Assembly: GCA_000383355.1 (NCBI GenBank)
Contig: KB911090.1
Coordinates: 260,234-324,233, forward strand
DNA: 64,000 nt
Direction: 5' to 3'
From: Flavobacterium sp. SCGC AAA160-P02
Lineage (GTDB): Bacteria; Bacteroidota; Bacteroidia; Flavobacteriales; Flavobacteriaceae
Shown here piece by piece: positions 17,585 through 27,335 of this stretch (the first letter of the stretch is position 1; the number at the start of each line of letters is the position of its first letter). Both the position numbers and the translations under genes were made by a program. Under the pieces are notes generated by a model. It was given only the letters and a program-made list of their open reading frames with translations. It had not been told where the DNA came from and searched no databases.

Positions 17585-18147
17585 AAAAACCTAACAACTT
17601 CTTTAACTTCACCAAGTTTTAAACTTTCTAACATAATAGTGTCTATTCTAACTCTTATTAAACGCAATGTGGGAAACCCAACAGCAGCCGTCATTTTTCT
17701 TACTTGTCTAAACTTTCCTTCAGTTAAAGTTATAGAAATCCAACTAGTTGGTCCGTGTCTATCATCTCTAATTTTCTGAGTTCTATCTTTAAAAAAAGGA
17801 GTTGATATTAGAGAAGATTTACAATTTTTTGTAATGTATTTTTTTCCGTCAAAGCCTATTTCTACACCTTTTATTAATCTATTAATTTCTTCTTGTTTAA
17901 TACACCCATCTACCTGAACGTAGTATTCTTTTTCTACTTTTCTACCTCTAATATATTCGCTTACCTTACCATCTGTTGTTAATAAAAGAAGCCCTTCAGA
18001 ATTTACATCTAATCTTCCTATTGCCATTGTTTTTTCAGGAAATTTAAAAAACTCACCCAATAGTTTTTTTTTCCTTTTATGAGGATTCACAAACTGAGAA
18101 ATTGTTCCAAAAGGTTTGTGTAAAATAAAGTGACGGTGATGATCCAT
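17581..18147 (-). CDS. rluE: 23S rRNA pseudouridine synthase, RluE/RluB family
   Basis: A 188-residue RsuA-family pseudouridine synthase without an N-terminal S4 domain, as in RluE, which modifies U2457 of 23S rRNA in E. coli. The start HFILHKPFGTISQF is the typical YxxxNKPxG-like opening. The catalytic aspartate is Asp47 in GRLDVNSEGLLLLT. KEYYVQVDG and LTEGKFRQVRKM are the other conserved blocks. Assignment to RluE rather than a sister enzyme rests on the missing S4 domain and the short length. Confidence 0.85.
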   Translation of the reverse strand: MDHHRHFILHKPFGTISQFVNPHKRKKKLLGEFFKFPEKTMAIGRLDVNSEGLLLLTTDGKVSEYIRGRKVEKEYYVQVDGCIKQEEINRLIKGVEIGFDGKKYITKNCKSSLISTPFFKDRTQKIRDDRHGPTSWISITLTEGKFRQVRKMTAAVGFPTLRLIRVRIDTIMLESLKLGEVKEVVRFF

Positions 18148-18262
18148 AAAGAGAATAAAAAAAATGAGTTAATTTGGTTCAAAAATAATCTTTTTTCATT
18201 TATAATTACTATCCAAATTTTGTACCTTGTCGTACTTTTTAAAAACAAAATAAGCAATATTT

Positions 18263-19267
18263 ATGGCAGCAGACAAAGAAAAACAAGCAAAGTTAAAAGC
18301 ACTTCAACTAACCTTGGATAAGCTAGATAAAACATACGGAAAAGGTGCTGTTATGAAAATGGGGGATAGTGTTGTTGAAGAAATAGAAGCAATATCATCT
18401 GGTTCTTTAGGGTTAGATTTAGCTTTAGGTGTTGGCGGTTACCCAAGAGGTAGGGTAATAGAAATTTATGGTCCAGAATCTTCAGGGAAAACAACACTTA
18501 CCTTACATGCAATTGCAGAAGCGCAAAAAGCAGGAGGAATTGCAGCTTTTATAGATGCAGAACATGCTTTTGATCGTTTTTATGCGGCCAATTTAGGAAT
18601 AGATATAGACAATCTAATTATTTCTCAACCAGACCATGGAGAGCAAGCTCTAGAAATTGCTGATAATTTAATTCGTTCTGGAGCAATTGATATTGTGGTT
18701 ATAGATTCTGTTGCAGCCTTAACTCCAAAATCTGAAATTGAAGGTGAAATGGGAGATTCTAAAATGGGGCTTCACGCACGTTTAATGTCTCAAGCACTTC
18801 GTAAACTAACAGGAACTATTAGTAAAACAAAGTGTACGGTTATTTTTATCAATCAATTACGAGAAAAAATTGGAGTAATGTTTGGGAATCCAGAAACAAC
18901 AACTGGAGGAAATGCGTTAAAATTTTATGCCTCGGTACGTTTAGATATTAGAAGAAGAACTCAGATTAAAGATGGAGATCGAGTAATCGGAAACCAAACC
19001 AAAGTAAAAGTGGTAAAAAACAAAGTTGCACCACCTTTTCAAATTGCTGAGTTTGACATTATGTACGGAGAGGGAATTTCTAAAGTAGGAGAAGTTCTAG
19101 ATCTTGGTGTTGAATTAGGGATTGTTAAGAAAAGCGGTTCTTGGTTTAGTTATGGAGAAACTAAATTAGGCCAAGGAAGAGATGCTGTAAAAGGATTGAT
19201 TAAAGATAATCCAGATTTAGCAGAAGAGCTAGAAGGAAAAATTAAAGAAGCGATTGACAATCAATAG
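18263..19267 (+). CDS. recA: Recombinase RecA
   Basis: A 334-residue RecA. The Walker A motif GPESSGKT is at residues 70-77. The Walker B region [14 protein letters not shown], the L1/L2 loop segments around [10 protein letters not shown] and [17 protein letters not shown], and the C-terminal domain are all intact. It promotes homologous pairing and strand exchange and co-activates the SOS response where LexA is present. It has its own transcription unit, closed by a strong terminator. No LexA box was identified in its upstream region. Confidence 0.98.
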   Translation: MAADKEKQAKLKALQLTLDKLDKTYGKGAVMKMGDSVVEEIEAISSGSLGLDLALGVGGYPRGRVIEIYGPESSGKTTLTLHAIAEAQKAGGIAAFIDAEHAFDRFYAANLGIDIDNLIISQPDHGEQALEIADNLIRSGAIDIVVIDSVAALTPKSEIEGEMGDSKMGLHARLMSQALRKLTGTISKTKCTVIFINQLREKIGVMFGNPETTTGGNALKFYASVRLDIRRRTQIKDGDRVIGNQTKVKVVKNKVAPPFQIAEFDIMYGEGISKVGEVLDLGVELGIVKKSGSWFSYGETKLGQGRDAVKGLIKDNPDLAEELEGKIKEAIDNQ

Positions 19268-19290
19268 AAAATAAAGTTATATGATAATCA

Positions 19291-19317
19291 AAAACCCACT
19301 AATTTTAGGTGGGTTTT
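19291..19317. terminator. Terminator between recA and dut
   Basis: The stem AAAACCCAC (19291-19299) pairs with GTGGGTTTT (19309-19317) around a 9-base loop. It lies between convergent genes, and the A and T ends allow it to serve both directions. Confidence 0.75.
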
Positions 19318-19321
19318 GTGT

Positions 19322-19753
19322 TTATACCCCAGTGCTTCCAAAACCACCAGTACCACGTTCTGTTTCATTTAAAACAGAGACCTCATTCCAATCAATACGC
19401 TCGTGTTTTGCAATCACTAACTGAGCAATGCGCTCACCGTCATTAATCACAAAGTCTTCATTAGAGAGATTCACTAAAATCACGCCAATTTCGCCTCTAT
19501 AATCAGCGTCTACAGTACCAGGACTGTTTAAAACAGTGATTCCTTTTTTCGCCGCGAGACCACTACGCGGTCTAACTTGTGCTTCTAAACCGGCCGGCAA
19601 CGCAATAAATAAACCCGTTTTAACAATTGCTCTTTCTAAAGGCTTTAAAGTGATAGATTCTTCAATATTAGCTCTAAGATCCATTCCAGCAGAAAGTACC
19701 GTTTCATAAGAAGGAATAAGGTGTTTTGATTTGTTAATTATTTGTACGTTCAT
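19322..19753 (-). CDS. dut: Deoxyuridine 5'-triphosphate nucleotidohydrolase (dUTPase)
   Basis: A 143-residue trimeric dUTPase that hydrolyses dUTP to dUMP, keeping uracil out of DNA and supplying dTMP synthesis. All five motifs are visible: SAGMDLRA (motif 1), [10 protein letters not shown] (2), [13 protein letters not shown] (3), GERIAQLVI (4) and the C-terminal [10 protein letters not shown] (5). The length is normal. It converges on recA. Confidence 0.96.
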   Translation of the reverse strand: MNVQIINKSKHLIPSYETVLSAGMDLRANIEESITLKPLERAIVKTGLFIALPAGLEAQVRPRSGLAAKKGITVLNSPGTVDADYRGEIGVILVNLSNEDFVINDGERIAQLVIAKHERIDWNEVSVLNETERGTGGFGSTGV

Positions 19754-19773
19754 TTTTTATGTATGTAGATTAA

Positions 19774-19781
19774 CAAATATA
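19774..19781 (-). promoter_or_regulatory. Candidate promoter -7 box for dut
   Basis: The minus strand reads TATATTTG, matching TAnnTTTG, 20 bp before the dut ATG. The -33 element is not evident. Confidence 0.35.
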
Positions 19782-19857
19782 ATAAATCAACCTAGTTTTG
19801 GTTACGAGATGAAAGAATTATTAACTTTTAAAAATTTTCTTTCACTAAGCGAGGAGG

Positions 19858-19892
19858 TTTGTTTTATAATCAGCTCTAATTATATATTTTTG
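19858..19892 (+). promoter_or_regulatory. Candidate promoter for the ACT-like gene
   Basis: TTTG at 19858-19861 and TATTTTTG at 19885-19892 are separated by 23 bp, at the long end for this promoter type. The ATG at 19929 is 36 bp downstream. Confidence 0.35.
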
Positions 19893-19928
19893 TAAAAAAC
19901 ACAACAAATTGTTGTAAATATAACAATT

Positions 19929-20585
19929 ATGAAAACCATTCAAGAAGCAGTAGAAAGCACCATTAGAAAAACGCCTTTTATAGAGGAGGCCTTAAATGAA
20001 AAATTAATAAATGTTTCTTCGCTAGCAAGAGTTATACTTCCAGAGGTAGATAAACTGTTAAAAAAACAAGTTAAAGTAGGGGCTGTAATGATGGCAATTA
20101 ATAGGCTTTCTCCAGCAAGTGAACTAAGAATACGAAAGAATATTAGAAAATTCACCCTTTCTTTGGGAGACTTTATTGTGCGCTCAGATTTAAGTGATTA
20201 TACTTACAAAAACACAAAATCTCTTTTAAAAGAAAGTGCTAGAATTCTTACGATAGCAGCAGATAAAAACGATTCTTTCATTACGGTATCTAGAGGGATT
20301 TTTGAGACCAACATTGTTATAAGCGAACCATTAAAGCCTTATATTGATGAATTTTTCATTCATGAGAAATTAATTCACAATGTGGAGAATTTGGCCTCAA
20401 TAACCATAAAGCTTCCAGAGGGTAATTTAGAGCAATCAGGGTTTTATTATTTTATTTTAAAACAATTAGCATGGGCAGATATTCCGCTACAAGAAATTAT
20501 TTCTACAACCAACGAAATGACGATTGTTGTAAAAGAGAAAGACATTAACCAAACGTTTGCTATTCTGATGGATATGAAAAGATAG
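19929..20585 (+). CDS. ACT-domain-like protein of unknown function
   Basis: A 218-residue soluble protein. The N-terminal half is helical and contains INVSSLARVILPEVDKLL and a VGAVMMAINR segment. The C-terminal half has two beta-alpha-beta units; the last (a helix with ILKQLAWADIPLQEIISTTNEMTIVV followed by INQTFAIL) closely resembles the ACT domains of aspartate kinases. Proteins of this type are sometimes labelled 'aspartate kinase', but no kinase domain is present. A regulatory or ligand-sensing role is plausible but not established. It is transcribed alone. Confidence 0.6.
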   Translation: MKTIQEAVESTIRKTPFIEEALNEKLINVSSLARVILPEVDKLLKKQVKVGAVMMAINRLSPASELRIRKNIRKFTLSLGDFIVRSDLSDYTYKNTKSLLKESARILTIAADKNDSFITVSRGIFETNIVISEPLKPYIDEFFIHEKLIHNVENLASITIKLPEGNLEQSGFYYFILKQLAWADIPLQEIISTTNEMTIVVKEKDINQTFAILMDMKR

Positions 20586-20639
20586 TTAACTACTGTTAAA
20601 TAATAAAAATTAGATTAATAAGGTTAACCACCCCTTTAT

Positions 20640-21161
20640 TTTTTTCTTTTTTTTCCTCAAACAAAACAACAAATAAAGGAAATTAAGAATGCAGATAACA
20701 TACAGCTGTTAAATAACATAGAAGAATCAATAAGATCACCGCAAACAGAAGCTAAAGAGGAACCTCTTCGACAGGTTCAAATGTAATGGGTTCTTTATCA
20801 AGGGTAGCTATTTTAAAAGGGTTAGCGCTTCATATAAAAAAAGCTGGTTTTGAAGATTATTCAAATACATATACCGCTATAGACTTTGAAGAAGAGCGTT
20901 TAGGATGGGGAAGTGTTGAACAGCCTTCACGCCTATCGAAATTACAGACGACTTAACAATTAGTAGATTAAAAGTTTATATAATTAACTCACTAAATAGC
21001 CGGTTGCCAAACCAAGTTATTAATTTAGAAGCAACTAAATTGAGTGTCAATCATTATTTGATGAGCCTATAGCTTCAGGAAAACTTGCAAGTGGAATTTA
21101 TTTATTAAAAGTATCTCAAGTAAATAGAATTACAATAAAAAGAGTTATTATTTCTAAGTAA
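20640..21161 (+). pseudogene. Decayed T9SS-secreted protein gene with C-terminal sorting domain
   Basis: This 600-bp gap holds open stretches in successive frames that do not join. One, containing QTKQQIKEIKNADNIQLL, ends at 20786; a second, containing AGFEDYSNTYTAIDFEEERLG, ends at 20956; a third runs EITDDLTISRLKVYIINSL; the last runs SGKLASGIYLLKVSQVNR to a TAA at 21159-21161. The last two together form a clear type A T9SS sorting domain: a strand with KVY, then LASGIYLLKV and a basic end. They are separated by a frameshift near 21050. At least three frameshifts separate the four pieces. No intact start or signal peptide remains. The original function is unknown. Confidence 0.7.
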
Positions 21162-21226
21162 AACATAAATTTTTATATTTTTTTATAACCTTAGGGTTGT
21201 GTGATTTATACTATTTTAGCAGTAAA

Positions 21227-22492
21227 ATGAAAAAAAAAGACCCTTATGCGGCCTTGAGAATTAGAGAGTTTAACATTTTTCTATTAGTTCGTTTTGCGCT
21301 TATTTTTGGCTGGTCTATGCAATTTATTGTGATAGAGTGGAAGGTGTACGAGCTAACAGGAGATCCTTTATATCTTGGGCTTATTGGTTTAATGGAAATT
21401 ATTCCTGCTCTATCTATGGCTTTATTTGCGGGTCATATTGTAGATCAAAAAGAAAAAAGAAACCTATTGGCTTTATGTATTGCGGCCTTTTCTTTAATTA
21501 GTTTTGGCCTTTTTTGGATTACATCAGACGCTGTTAGTAGAGCGCTTTCAACACAAACACTATTATATTTAATATATGCCTTTGTTTTTTTTGGTGGTTT
21601 TTTAAGAGCCTTCTTCGGTCCCATTATCTTTTCTTTAGTTGCATTAATTGTCCCTAAAAAGATATATCCAAACGCAGCAACCTGGAATAGTTCTTTGTGG
21701 CAAATGGCACGAGTTTTAGGGGTTGCTTTTGCTGGATTTTCTATTAATTGGATTGGTGTACACTGGTCTTTAAGCATCATTTTCTTCTTGGTTACTTTTT
21801 CGTTTTTTGTACTATTTAAAATTAAAAGAAAACCGGTTTTAAATCCTAAAATAGGCGAGCCTGTCTTACAAAGTCTAAAAGAAGGCGTTCGTTTTGTCTT
21901 TAAAACAAAAGCAATTTTAGGAGCACTAACTTTAGACATGTTTTCTGTTTTATTTGGAGGGGCTATAGCCTTGTTAGCCGTTTTTGCAGAAGATATTTTA
22001 AAAGTAGGCCCACAAGGCTTTGGTATTTTAGTTGCGGCGCCTTCTGTTGGCTCTTTTCTAACCATGTTGGTTACTGCTTATATTCCTATTAGCAAAAATG
22101 CAGGAAAGAAGCTTTTAGTGGCTATTTTTGGTTTTGGTGTTTGCATTATTGTTTTCGGACTCTCTTCCTTTTTCTGGGTATCTGTTATTGCCTTATTCTT
22201 TAGTGGCGTTACAGATGGTGTTTCTATGGTAATTAGACAAACAATCTTACAATTAAAAACACCAGATCATATGCGCGGTAGAGTTTCTTCCGTAAACTCA
22301 ATGTTTGTTGGTTCTTCTAATGAGCTAGGTGCTTTTGAAAGCGGAGTAACCGCTAAATTAATGGGAACAGTTACTGCAGTTGTTTTTGGCGGAACAATGA
22401 CTTTAGTTACCGTTGTTGCTACTGGAATAGCAAATCCTACTTTAAGAAAATTAGATTTAACTAAAGATTTAGAAGCACACGAAAAAGAGTAA
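21227..22492 (+). CDS. Major facilitator superfamily exporter
   Basis: A 421-residue MFS protein with about 12 membrane segments, of the EntS/MFS_3-like drug and siderophore exporter group. The N-terminal LRIREFNIFLLVRF and the loop AGHIVDQKEKRNLLAL are typical, as is the mid-protein RQTILQLKTPDHMRGRVSS. The frame is open from a TTG at 21197, but the ATG at 21227 gives the usual N-terminus. It ends four bases from the convergent glpD. The substrate is unknown. Confidence 0.85.
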   Translation: MKKKDPYAALRIREFNIFLLVRFALIFGWSMQFIVIEWKVYELTGDPLYLGLIGLMEIIPALSMALFAGHIVDQKEKRNLLALCIAAFSLISFGLFWITSDAVSRALSTQTLLYLIYAFVFFGGFLRAFFGPIIFSLVALIVPKKIYPNAATWNSSLWQMARVLGVAFAGFSINWIGVHWSLSIIFFLVTFSFFVLFKIKRKPVLNPKIGEPVLQSLKEGVRFVFKTKAILGALTLDMFSVLFGGAIALLAVFAEDILKVGPQGFGILVAAPSVGSFLTMLVTAYIPISKNAGKKLLVAIFGFGVCIIVFGLSSFFWVSVIALFFSGVTDGVSMVIRQTILQLKTPDHMRGRVSSVNSMFVGSSNELGAFESGVTAKLMGTVTAVVFGGTMTLVTVVATGIANPTLRKLDLTKDLEAHEKE

Positions 22493-22496
22493 TTTT

Positions 22497-24143
22497 CTAT
22501 TTAAAAGAAGTAGCTTGTTGTAATTCTTTCAATAGCTCTTTTTTGTTTTTTTCTAAGGTCTCTTTATTCCAAGAAAAATAGTTTGAAAATTCATTTAAAA
22601 TGAGAGTCTTATAAAGATTAACACTATCTATATTAAAATAAATCCTTCCTGTTCTTCGCATAAAAAAATCTACTGGAGAACAAGCCATTTCGTATTGAAT
22701 AGTAAACCAAACTTCGGCTTTTATTATTTTTTCTCGTGAATTTTCGCCTGTTAATTCATCAAACTTTTTTAAAATAATATCGGTCTGCTTGCCATAATTA
22801 TAGACTAAATACTCTGCGTCTTTTTTATCAAACTGCTTTTCCGCGATTCTCTTGTATATGATGTCTGTGTAGCTTTTTACCTCACCAAAATTAGCAAATG
22901 CACCACCAGAAAGTATAATTTCTTCTGTTTGTATTTCTTTAAAATTTTTAAAGAACCTACGATTGTATTTTTTTGTAACCAAATCTACAATTCGTTCTGC
23001 CATTTTACGATAGCCTGTTAGTTTTCCTCCTGCAATAGAAATTAATTCTGAATCAGAAACAAATATTTCGTCCTTTCTTGATAACTCAGAAGCAGAGGCT
23101 CCGTCTTCATGAATTAAAGGGCGCAACCCGGCCCAAGAAGACGTTACATCATCTAATGAAATAGTAATGTCAGGAAACATATTATTTACCGCAGAGATAA
23201 GATATGTAGCATCTACTAAACTTGTTTTTATATTGTTTTTATCTGCTTGATAATCTGTGTCTGTTGTGCCAAAATACGTAACCTTTCCTCGAGGAATTGC
23301 AAACATCATTCGCCCATCTGGCACATCAAAATATACAGACTGTTTTATCGGCAATTTATCATGCTCCACCACTAAATGAACACCTTTAGTTAATCGTAGC
23401 TTCTTGCCTGTTGTAGAATTATTTTTTTGACGCAAAGCATCTACCCAAGGACCTGTTGCGTTTACAATATACTTTGCCTTAATTTTAAATTCAGAATCAG
23501 TAAAAACATCTTTTACGGTTGCTCCAACAACACGATTTTGTGTGTGTAAAAACCCTAAAACCTCTGCATAATTAATTGTTTTCAAGTTATAATTTAATGC
23601 TGTTTTTATAATCTCTAATGTTAAACGAGCATCATCTGTTCTATATTCAGCATAGTAACCAGCACCTTTTAAAATACTCTTAGGAAGAAGTGGCTCTTTC
23701 TCTAAAGCCTCTTCCTTGTCTAACATTTTGCGTTTATCGTCACCTTCTACGTCAGCCAAAACATCATACACCTTTAAGCCAAATGATGTTAACCAAGAAC
23801 CATAGGTTCCGCCATCAATTAAAGGTAAAATCATTTTTTCTGGAATTACTAAATGCGGCGCTAATTTATGCACAATTGCGCGCTCTGTTCCTACTTCTTT
23901 TACTAGCCAAAAATCTAACTGTTTTAGATATCTTAGGCCTCCATGAATTAGCTTTGTTGATTTACTACTAGTTCCTGAAGCAAAGTCATTTTTTTCTACT
24001 AAAGCAACTTTCATACCCCTTGAAGCCGCATCTAAAGCAATTCCTGCTCCTGTAATTCCGCCACCAACAATTAACAAATCAAACTCTTCTGACTGTAATT
24101 CTTTGATGGTTTTTTCTCTATTGAAAAACGAGAAGGTTTTCAT
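22497..24143 (-). CDS. glpD: Glycerol-3-phosphate dehydrogenase/oxidase
   Basis: A 548-residue FAD enzyme that oxidises glycerol 3-phosphate to dihydroxyacetone phosphate at the inner membrane and feeds the quinone pool. The FAD-binding GGGITGAG is at residues 27-34. It is followed by KNDFASGTSSKSTKLIHGGLRYL, the family's second signature, and by ATGPWVDALR. A C-terminal DAO_C region contains AEVWFTIQYEMACSPVDFFMRRTG. The length and motifs are normal. No glpK or glpF lies nearby. Confidence 0.95.
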   Translation of the reverse strand: MKTFSFFNREKTIKELQSEEFDLLIVGGGITGAGIALDAASRGMKVALVEKNDFASGTSSKSTKLIHGGLRYLKQLDFWLVKEVGTERAIVHKLAPHLVIPEKMILPLIDGGTYGSWLTSFGLKVYDVLADVEGDDKRKMLDKEEALEKEPLLPKSILKGAGYYAEYRTDDARLTLEIIKTALNYNLKTINYAEVLGFLHTQNRVVGATVKDVFTDSEFKIKAKYIVNATGPWVDALRQKNNSTTGKKLRLTKGVHLVVEHDKLPIKQSVYFDVPDGRMMFAIPRGKVTYFGTTDTDYQADKNNIKTSLVDATYLISAVNNMFPDITISLDDVTSSWAGLRPLIHEDGASASELSRKDEIFVSDSELISIAGGKLTGYRKMAERIVDLVTKKYNRRFFKNFKEIQTEEIILSGGAFANFGEVKSYTDIIYKRIAEKQFDKKDAEYLVYNYGKQTDIILKKFDELTGENSREKIIKAEVWFTIQYEMACSPVDFFMRRTGRIYFNIDSVNLYKTLILNEFSNYFSWNKETLEKNKKELLKELQQATSFK

Positions 24144-24219
24144 AACTTATTTTAAGACTTAGCAATTTTTGAGTTTTGTCTTTTTTATTTATATATAAAG
24201 ACAGCAGTAAGTTACGAAT

Positions 24220-24615
24220 TTATTTAGCTAAAATTCCTCTTTTCTTAATTTCTGGAATCATTCGTAAGTTACTTTCTTTAATGGTATTTTGTTTGAAGAG
24301 AAATGTTTTATCTTTTAGTTGATTGTTTTCAAAAAAAGAAACTTGAAAACGATTATTAAGCACAAATAATTCTGGCTGAACAAATTCTACCTTTGCAAAA
24401 GAATTTGCAGGTAAGTTGTCTAATTTTTTACGAAGTAATGTGCTTTTTTTTGTTTTAGAAAACCCTTGAGAGACAATAACAATCATTTCCATATCAACAT
24501 TATTATTGTTGATGATATATACATTCCAATCGTCTGTTTTATAAAGTTCATTATATTCATAAACCATCGCTATTTCAACACCAGAAACTAAAGGAATTTG
24601 AAGATCTTTTTTCAT
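24220..24615 (-). CDS. Conserved hypothetical protein next to pheS
   Basis: A 131-residue soluble protein with no signal peptide or membrane segment and a mixed beta/alpha pattern. I do not recognise a functional domain. It lies 58 bp downstream of pheS on the same strand. Flavobacterial proteins of this kind are sometimes labelled as phenylalanyl-tRNA synthetase subunits because of that position, which the sequence does not support. Confidence 0.6.
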   Translation of the reverse strand: MKKDLQIPLVSGVEIAMVYEYNELYKTDDWNVYIINNNNVDMEMIVIVSQGFSKTKKSTLLRKKLDNLPANSFAKVEFVQPELFVLNNRFQVSFFENNQLKDKTFLFKQNTIKESNLRMIPEIKKRGILAK

Positions 24616-24673
24616 AAATGAAACATGTTATTCTGTAAACAACTATTTTTTAAGGTACTTGAGAAAAGGAAGA

Positions 24674-25693
24674 TTAAAGAACAGACTTAAACTGCTCTAA
24701 GAAACGAACATCGTTTTCATAAAACATTCTAATATCAGGAATTTGATATAGCAACATTGCAATTCTTTCTATTCCCATTCCAAAAGCATAACCGCTATAA
24801 ACGGTAGGGTCTATATTGCAATTTTTTAGGACGTTAGGATCTACCATACCACAACCCATAATCTCTAGCCAGCCAGTACCTTTGGTAATTCTATAATCAG
24901 TTTCAGTTTCTAGACCCCAGTAAATATCTACCTCTGCACTTGGCTCTGTAAACGGAAAATAAGAGGGGCGTAATCTAATCTTAGATTTTCCAAACATCTC
25001 TTTTGTGAAATACAATAAGGTTTGTTTTAAGTCTGCAAACGAAACATCAGTATCTATATATAAGCCCTCAACTTGATGAAAAATACAATGAGCTCTTGCA
25101 GAAATATCTTCATTTCTAAAAACTCTTCCTGGAGAAATTGTTCTTATAGGTGGCTTGTTGTTTTCCATATATCGAACCTGAACTGATGAGGTATGAGTTC
25201 TTAGAAGGGTATCTGGGTTTTTGTCAATAAAAAAAGTATCCTGCATGTCTCTTGCCGGATGATACTCAGGAAGATTTAAGGCAGTAAAATTATGCCAATC
25301 ATCTTCAATTTCTGGCCCTTCAGAAACAGTAAAACCAATACGGTTAAAAACCTCTATTATTTGATTTTTTACCAAAGAAATAGGATGCCTAGAACCTAAT
25401 TGTATAGGCTCAGAAGGCCTTGTTAAGTCACCATAAAAACTTTTTTCGCCTTCAGAACTCTCTAAATCGTCATTTAAAAGAGTTACTTTTTCTTCAGCGG
25501 CTTTTTTTAAATTATTTAAAGCTTGGCCAAAATCTTTACGCAATTCAGCATCAACATTTTTAAATTCAGAAAACAACCCCTTTAACAACCCTTTACTTCC
25601 TAGGTATTTAATCCTAAAAGTTTCTACATCTGCTTTTGAAGTTGCTTTAAATAAACGAACTTCTTCAATGAGTTCTTTAACCTTGTCTAACAT
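24674..25693 (-). CDS. pheS: Phenylalanine--tRNA ligase alpha subunit
   Basis: A 339-residue class II synthetase subunit that pairs with PheT to charge tRNA-Phe. The N-terminal coiled coil is followed by [19 protein letters not shown], the motif 2 region TSSVQVRYM ... [13 protein letters not shown], and motif 3 [14 protein letters not shown] near residues 304-317. The length is normal. pheT is not adjacent in this window. The genes are divergent from gdhA with a 208-bp shared upstream region. Confidence 0.97.
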   Translation of the reverse strand: MLDKVKELIEEVRLFKATSKADVETFRIKYLGSKGLLKGLFSEFKNVDAELRKDFGQALNNLKKAAEEKVTLLNDDLESSEGEKSFYGDLTRPSEPIQLGSRHPISLVKNQIIEVFNRIGFTVSEGPEIEDDWHNFTALNLPEYHPARDMQDTFFIDKNPDTLLRTHTSSVQVRYMENNKPPIRTISPGRVFRNEDISARAHCIFHQVEGLYIDTDVSFADLKQTLLYFTKEMFGKSKIRLRPSYFPFTEPSAEVDIYWGLETETDYRITKGTGWLEIMGCGMVDPNVLKNCNIDPTVYSGYAFGMGIERIAMLLYQIPDIRMFYENDVRFLEQFKSVL

Positions 25694-25718
25694 GTTTTAT
25701 AATCAAATAAATAAAGAA

Positions 25719-25726
25719 CAAATTTA
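25719..25726 (-). promoter_or_regulatory. Candidate promoter -7 box for pheS
   Basis: The minus strand reads TAAATTTG (TAnnTTTG), 25 bp before the pheS ATG. A TTG at 25752-25750 could be a -33 element, but the spacing (23 bp) is long. Confidence 0.4.
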
Positions 25727-25852
25727 CATTTTTTATAAAGAAAGTAATTCAATTTCCTCGGTAAAACGAAATTCTACACGAAAACGATTGAATACTGATA
25801 CTTCAGAGAGAAACAAAATAAAAAAAGTATTATTAAGATGTCTTAAAATATA

Positions 25853-25860
25853 TATCTTTG
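25853..25860 (+). promoter_or_regulatory. Candidate promoter -7 box for gdhA
   Basis: TATCTTTG matches TAnnTTTG, 41 bp before the gdhA ATG. No good -33 element was seen. Confidence 0.4.
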
Positions 25861-25901
25861 CGGCTTATTTAAACAAGTAAACAACAAATCAAAATAAGCA
25901 T

Positions 25902-27245
25902 ATGGAAGCAAAAATTAATGCTTTTATGGAGTTGGTGAAACAGAGAAATCATCATGAGCCAGAATTTATTCAAGCTGTTCAAGAAGTAGCAGAAACTGTA
26001 ATCCCTTATATCGTTGAGAATGATATTTACCATGGCAAAAACATTCTACTTAGAATGGTAGAGCCAGAAAGACTTATATCATTTAGAGTAAGTTGGGTTG
26101 ATGACTCTGGAGAAATTCAAGTAAATAGAGGGTATAGAATTCAAATGAACTCAGCTATTGGACCCTACAAAGGAGGGTTGCGTTTTCATCCAACAGTAAA
26201 TGCGAGTATTTTAAAGTTTTTAGCTTTTGAACAAGTTTTTAAAAACTCACTAACAACACTTCCTATGGGTGGCGGTAAAGGAGGAGCAGATTTTGATCCT
26301 AAAGGAAAATCGGATAACGAAATTATGCGTTTTTGCCATGCCTTTATGAGTGAATTATTTAGACATATTGGCCATAATACAGATGTTCCTGCTGGAGATA
26401 TTGGGGTTGGTGGAAGAGAGATTGGTTTTATGTTTGGAATGTATAAAAAATTAAAAAATTCTTTCACAGGTGTTTTAACAGGAAAAGGAGCTTCTTGGGG
26501 AGGCTCTTTAATAAGACCAGAAGCAACAGGATACGGAACAGTGTACTTTGCAGACAATATGTTGAAAGTAAATAACGATTCATTTAGTGGAAAAAGAGTT
26601 GTTATCTCAGGATCTGGAAATGTAGCACAATATGCCGCCGAAAAAGCAATTGAGCTTGGTGCAACTGTATTAACAATGTCTGATTCTGGAGGATATATTG
26701 TAGATGAAGATGGAATTGATTCAGAAAAGTTAACATTCTTAATGAATCTTAAAAATATACGAAGAGAAAGAATTAGCGCGTATGTAGACACCTACCCAAC
26801 AGCAAAATACGTTGCAGGCCAAAGACCTTGGTCTGTTAAATGTGATATTGCTTTACCATGTGCAACTCAAAACGAATTAAACGGTGAAGAAGCAAAAACA
26901 TTAGTTTCTAACGGATGTACATGTGTTTCTGAAGGCGCAAATATGCCTTCTACTCCAGAAGCAATTCACGAGTTTCAAAAAGCAAAAATTTTATTTGCTC
27001 CAGGAAAAGCGTCAAATGCAGGAGGAGTTGCCACTTCTGGTTTAGAAATGAGTCAGAATTCACTTCGTTTAAGTTGGTCTAGAGAAGAAGTAAACGACCG
27101 CTTAAAAGACATTATGGAAGACATCCACGATTCTTGTGTTGCCTACGGAAAGAATGATGATGGAACTATTGATTATATTAAAGGGGCAAATATTGCTGGC
27201 TTTGTAAAAGTAGCAGATGCAATGCTGGCTCAGGGAATTGTTTAA
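25902..27245 (+). CDS. gdhA: Glutamate dehydrogenase
   Basis: A 447-residue hexameric glutamate dehydrogenase that interconverts glutamate with 2-oxoglutarate plus ammonium. The catalytic lysine region is PMGGGKGGADFDPKGKS, followed by DVPAGDIGVGGREIGFMFG. The Rossmann region is VVISGSGNVAQYAAEKAIELGA. The length and the ending (KGANIAGFVKVADAML) match the approximately 450-residue bacterial, commonly NADP-dependent, class. The coenzyme is inferred from the class, not shown. It is followed by a strong terminator. Confidence 0.95.
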   Translation: MEAKINAFMELVKQRNHHEPEFIQAVQEVAETVIPYIVENDIYHGKNILLRMVEPERLISFRVSWVDDSGEIQVNRGYRIQMNSAIGPYKGGLRFHPTVNASILKFLAFEQVFKNSLTTLPMGGGKGGADFDPKGKSDNEIMRFCHAFMSELFRHIGHNTDVPAGDIGVGGREIGFMFGMYKKLKNSFTGVLTGKGASWGGSLIRPEATGYGTVYFADNMLKVNNDSFSGKRVVISGSGNVAQYAAEKAIELGATVLTMSDSGGYIVDEDGIDSEKLTFLMNLKNIRRERISAYVDTYPTAKYVAGQRPWSVKCDIALPCATQNELNGEEAKTLVSNGCTCVSEGANMPSTPEAIHEFQKAKILFAPGKASNAGGVATSGLEMSQNSLRLSWSREEVNDRLKDIMEDIHDSCVAYGKNDDGTIDYIKGANIAGFVKVADAMLAQGIV

Positions 27246-27258
27246 TTTCGATATTAAT

Positions 27259-27295
27259 AAAAGAAAAAAGCGCCATTAAGGCGCTTTTTTCTTTT
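27259..27295. terminator. Rho-independent terminator after gdhA
   Basis: A 16-bp stem with core AAGCGCC/GGCGCTT (27259-27274 with 27280-27295) and a 5-base loop, ATTAA, carries flanking A and T tracts. It lies 13 bp after the gdhA stop. Confidence 0.85.
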
Positions 27296-27335
27296 TAAAA
27301 AACGTCATATTTGTAAAAAAACCACAATTGTTTTT

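Noticed and set aside
19929..20585. Calling the ACT-like gene aspartate kinase
   Set aside because: No amino-acid kinase domain is present; only ACT-like beta-alpha-beta units are seen.
20769..20956. The middle piece of the decayed region as an intact small gene
   Set aside because: It has no convincing start, and it sits between two other out-of-frame pieces leading to a sorting domain, so decay explains it better.
21445..22065. Long minus-strand open frame inside the MFS gene
   Set aside because: The plus-strand MFS protein is clear; the antisense frame is basic, low in hydrophobic structure and matches nothing.
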